Source: Isochrysis galbana (Eukaryota; Haptophyta; Isochrysidales; Isochrysidaceae). From it: DNA of 64,000 bases. The notes under the pieces were generated by a model. The model was not told the origin of the DNA, did no database searches, and saw nothing but the letters and a program-made list of their open reading frames with translations. The DNA lies in NCBI GenBank assembly GCA_018136815.1, contig CM030937.1, positions 2,593,820 through 2,657,819 on the forward strand. The letters are read 5' to 3'. This document shows positions 61,380 through 64,000 of this stretch, in pieces; position 1 is the stretch's first letter, and each line of letters begins with the position of its first letter. The translations under genes were made by a program, and so were the position numbers.

Positions 61380-62254
61380 GGGCTCGACAGGGCGTATGGG
61401 TTCATGTTTACCCGGTGTTGACCCACTTTGCGTTAACACCTCCATTGGCTAGGTGTGGCACATGCGTTAACACCTCAATCTGCAAGTGTTGGTACCATCA
61501 GCGGGTTAACACCACACCGCCGCACCGCCGGTACTGTGTACTGTGTAGCTACGGTGCACCCACGCGCCCACGCACCCACGCACCCACTGACTCTTACGTG
61601 CCGCGCGTGCGCGCGCACGAGGAGCGAGGAGCGAGGAGCTGCACGGCCAAGTGGGGAGTTGCTCTTCGGCGCGGGCGCCACGGCCGACTCGGAGCTTGGC
61701 GCGGCTGCTGCACTTGCTGCATGCGCGCGCTAGCTGCGCTGCTGCCGCTACGCGGGCGGTGCGCCGGCGCACGATGGGACCGTGCTAGTCCCTGTGAACG
61801 TGGGCCGCCTGCTGCGTGGGGAGGCGGCCGCGGGCGCAGATGCGCCGGCGGTGCCCGCCGACGCCTTCACGGCCGTGGACCGGCTGCTCGCCGCTCGCCG
61901 CGCTCGCCGCTGTGCGCGACCGGCCGACGCTCGCACGCTCGCGTTGCGAACTGCACGTCGCCTGCGCGTTCCACCTGCGCGGCCCCGCGCTCAGCGACGA
62001 GGCGGCGCTCGCGCGCGTCCCGATGGTCATTTTGTCATGTGACCGCGCATTCCCTTGCGCGCGCTGCCGCGCTGCTCGCTAAAGCAAGCAGCAACTGCAG
62101 CACTTACAAATGGAAGTGCGTCAACACTGTGTCAACACTTGTTGTGCCCTGCGTCAACACTTGGAAGAGGCCAGATGGGTTAACACCTTGCCCAAGCTAC
62201 TGTAATGGGCCCTCGAGGGCGTGTCAACGTGAACCCATACGCCCTGCGGCTCGA
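61380..62254. mobile_element. hAT-like non-autonomous element with 17-bp perfect terminal inverted repeats
   Basis: CAGGGCGTATGGGTTCA starts at 61388 and its reverse complement ends at 62246; similarity continues to about 24 bases with two mismatches. Flanks GGGCTCGA (61380-61387) and CGGCTCGA (62247-62254) match at seven of eight positions, fitting the 8-bp TSD of hAT elements, whose ends often start CAGGG. Subterminal GTTAACACC and GTCAACAC motifs recur in both ends. There is no transposase. The middle (61640-62080) is GC-rich and protein-like in shifting frames (VLVPVNVGRLLRGEAAAGAD; ELHVACAFHLRGPALSDEA), possibly captured gene sequence. Confidence 0.78.
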
Positions 62255-63087
62255 TCGAACGGCCCTCTGCCTATGAGTCTGTACGTAGTCATCGCGTGTT
62301 CGACAATCCTCTGACTCCATGTTTCAGGTCTCATGTCACTTGCTTGGTAATAGCCTCCACTTCATTCAACCTCAACTAGGCAACCAGGTGCCAGGTGCCG
62401 GGTGGCGCGACGCAGGAATGTTACAGGTTTGGATGCCGCCGACTTAGGCGAAGAATTGTTGCTGGCCTATGTCCTATGTCTTTGACGCTTGAGCACATTT
62501 CAGCTTCGAAGGTAAGCTTGTACCTTTCTCGGGAATGGCAACGATTGGGAGAATCAGGGTTTCGCCTTTGGCGATGGGGGAGCGTCAGAGTTTTATTGTT
62601 CTTGTTGTGTTAGTATAACCTTAGTGCTAGTGCTGAGGGACCGTAGCACCGTAGCCGTAGCCCTTCGACGGCAACGGAGCCCCTACCCCGCGATGGGGGT
62701 GTGCGCGGTTGGCGCATGGCTCGTCCGGTGTATGTGGCTAGGAATGCTAGCTAACAAGATGTCATACGACGCTATAAGCTCTAACGCTCATGGTAGTCAG
62801 AAGTCAGCTTCTCATAGAATGAGTAGAGTCAGTTGGTACCAAAAATGGCTGGTGCCCATCCGATGAGAGTAGTCGAACCCTATACGAAGTAAAGAGAGGT
62901 CGATGTGCGGGGCGGGTGGTCGCGTGTCCGCGCAGGTCCGAATCCCGCAGCACATCGCGTGCGGAGGGGAGGCGAGAGAGAGAGAGGGGGAGAGAGACGC
63001 GTGGCGAGAAGGAGGCCGAAGACGGGGGAAGGGGGGGGGGGGCGGGGGAGAAGCGCGGAGGGGCCCGCGCAGGCCTCCCCCCCCCCT

Positions 63088-63142
<55 letters not shown>

Positions 63143-63965
63143 GTCTGTCTTCGATGGCTCTCTCTCTGGATATGATGACGCTCCTCCGGAGAACGTCGGA
63201 AAGAAGGAACAGAAGGCTCAAGCGGAATCTTCTTCCATCGCGCCGCGTCGCCAGCGCGCGGGAGCTCCTCTCCTTCTCTCCCTGCATGCTCCCATTTCCC
63301 CCTTCAAGCCCCCCCCCACCCCACCCACCCACCCGCCTTCCTCTGATTCCTGTGGGGGGCGCCCCCCCCCCTCTCGGCCGACGCCCGCATCTCGCCCCTC
63401 TCGCTGCGCCCCCCCCCCCCCCCGCGCCGCCGGCCCTTCCCCCCCTCCCCCCCCCCCTCCCCCTCTCCCCCGAGGCCCCGTCCCGCGCGAGCTCGCCCCT
63501 CCCCCCCCTCCCTCCCTTCTCCCCCAGCCCTCGCGCCCCCCCCCCCCCCCCCCTTCTTTCTCTCCCCCCCCTCCCCCTCACCTCCCTTTCCCTCGTCTCT
63601 CTCCCCCTCTCCCCTCCACGTATGCATGCCGACCTCGCCCCGCCTCCCCCCCACCCACCCCAACCTTCCGACTCATCCCAGCCCCTCGGCGCTCGGGAGC
63701 AGAGGCTGCCCCGCCACTGCGCCGCGCTAGTCGACGCGCAGACACCACCTAGACCGCTAGGTCCCAACGCCCAAAGCCAAGCCGCTCTGCCCTCACCTCC
63801 AGCCCTCGCAAGCGCCGAGGAGGCGCACCGGGACAGATCACCACACAGCCATCTCCGCGGAGACAGTGTGGAAAGCCAAGCCCAGGGCACACTGGAAGTG
63901 TGATACGGTGCACATGGACCTCACCACGTTTCGCCTTTTGCTTCCGCAGTTCAAACCTACTAGCC
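62255..63965. other. intergenic region with low-complexity tracts, no supported gene
   Basis: Long Pro/Ser or Arg/Gly frames here come from C- and G-rich low complexity at 63300-63600 and are not credible. The last 300 bases are less biased and lead to an ATG at 63966, preceded by TTCCGCAG, a plausible splice acceptor in a 5' UTR. Confidence 0.45.
63086..63138 (+). repeat. (CT)n microsatellite
   Basis: About 50 bases of CT repeat, followed by a few TGTC units. Confidence 0.95.
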
Positions 63966-64000
63966 ATGTCTGCCAAGCGTGTCAAGGTCGCCGCTGAGGA
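63966..64000 (+). CDS. start of a gene running off the right edge
   Basis: The ATG at 63966 opens MSAKRVKVAAE to the window end. It follows CTACTAGCC and sits 30 bases after an acceptor-like CAG. Eleven residues are too few to identify it. Confidence 0.35.
   Translation, partial: MSAKRVKVAAE

Noticed and set aside
60524-62314. 596-codon plus-strand frame
   Set aside because: It crosses a dispersed repeat and the hAT-like element, and its composition changes at those boundaries, so it is open by chance.
62905-63903. Long Pro/Ser and Arg/Gly frames near the right edge
   Set aside because: They come from C-rich and CT-repeat low complexity.

Overview
This is nuclear DNA of a GC-rich microbial eukaryote, most likely a photosynthetic alga with a secondary plastid and plausibly a haptophyte. 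Genes carry spliceosomal GT-AG introns that I could join exactly. One membrane protein has a signal peptide followed by AFSR and an LRGGG segment, resembling the bipartite plastid presequences of red-lineage algae. The window also encodes a eukaryotic type III glutamine synthetase. The taxon is an inference, because there is no rRNA or other marker. Long G/C homopolymers occur throughout promoters and introns, often in tracts of 14-23 bases.

Host genes in order: a truncated RmlD/MAT2B-like SDR (minus, runs off the left edge); an isochorismatase-like hydrolase (plus); an FtsJ-fold methyltransferase with an RGG tail (minus); a ten-exon mitochondrial-type pyruvate carboxylase (minus, 1170 aa when spliced); a four-exon LRR plus giant coiled-coil protein (plus, 2451 aa); a two-exon plastid-type membrane protein (minus); type III glutamine synthetase (minus, three exons) head to head with a YME1-like i-AAA protease (plus); and an N-terminal methyltransferase of the NTMT1 family (plus, three exons). 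A new gene starts at the right edge.

The rest is a dense mobile-element landscape in which several insertions can be delimited to the base. (1) A full-length LINE of 6.5 kb has an intact 2067-codon ORF and a perfect 18-bp target site duplication (TSD). (2) Two 5'-truncated LINE copies have 18-bp and 16-bp TSDs; the second carries a nested 758-bp retroposon with its own 17-bp TSD. (3) A family of short retroposons begins with a small hairpin just before an ATG (copies at about 2.9, 11, 47.5 and 58.5 kb, with related 5' ends at 45.4 and 46.6 kb). (4) A gypsy-like element encodes a cytosine-methyltransferase-like domain and a retropepsin between two identical 652-bp repeats. (5) A PIF/Harbinger transposase is present. 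(6) A 3.5-kb element with inverted ends carries an array of small palindromes. (7) A hAT-like element has 17-bp perfect inverted ends. (8) There is a copia 3' remnant. (9) A dispersed repeat of about 130 bp shares conserved boxes and occurs in three or four copies.

No tRNA gene, rRNA gene or CRISPR array is supported. The strongest candidates for something undescribed are the methyltransferase-bearing retroelement, the 5'-hairpin/ATG design shared by LINEs and short retroposons, the poly(T) ends of the LINE group, and the palindrome-array transposon.
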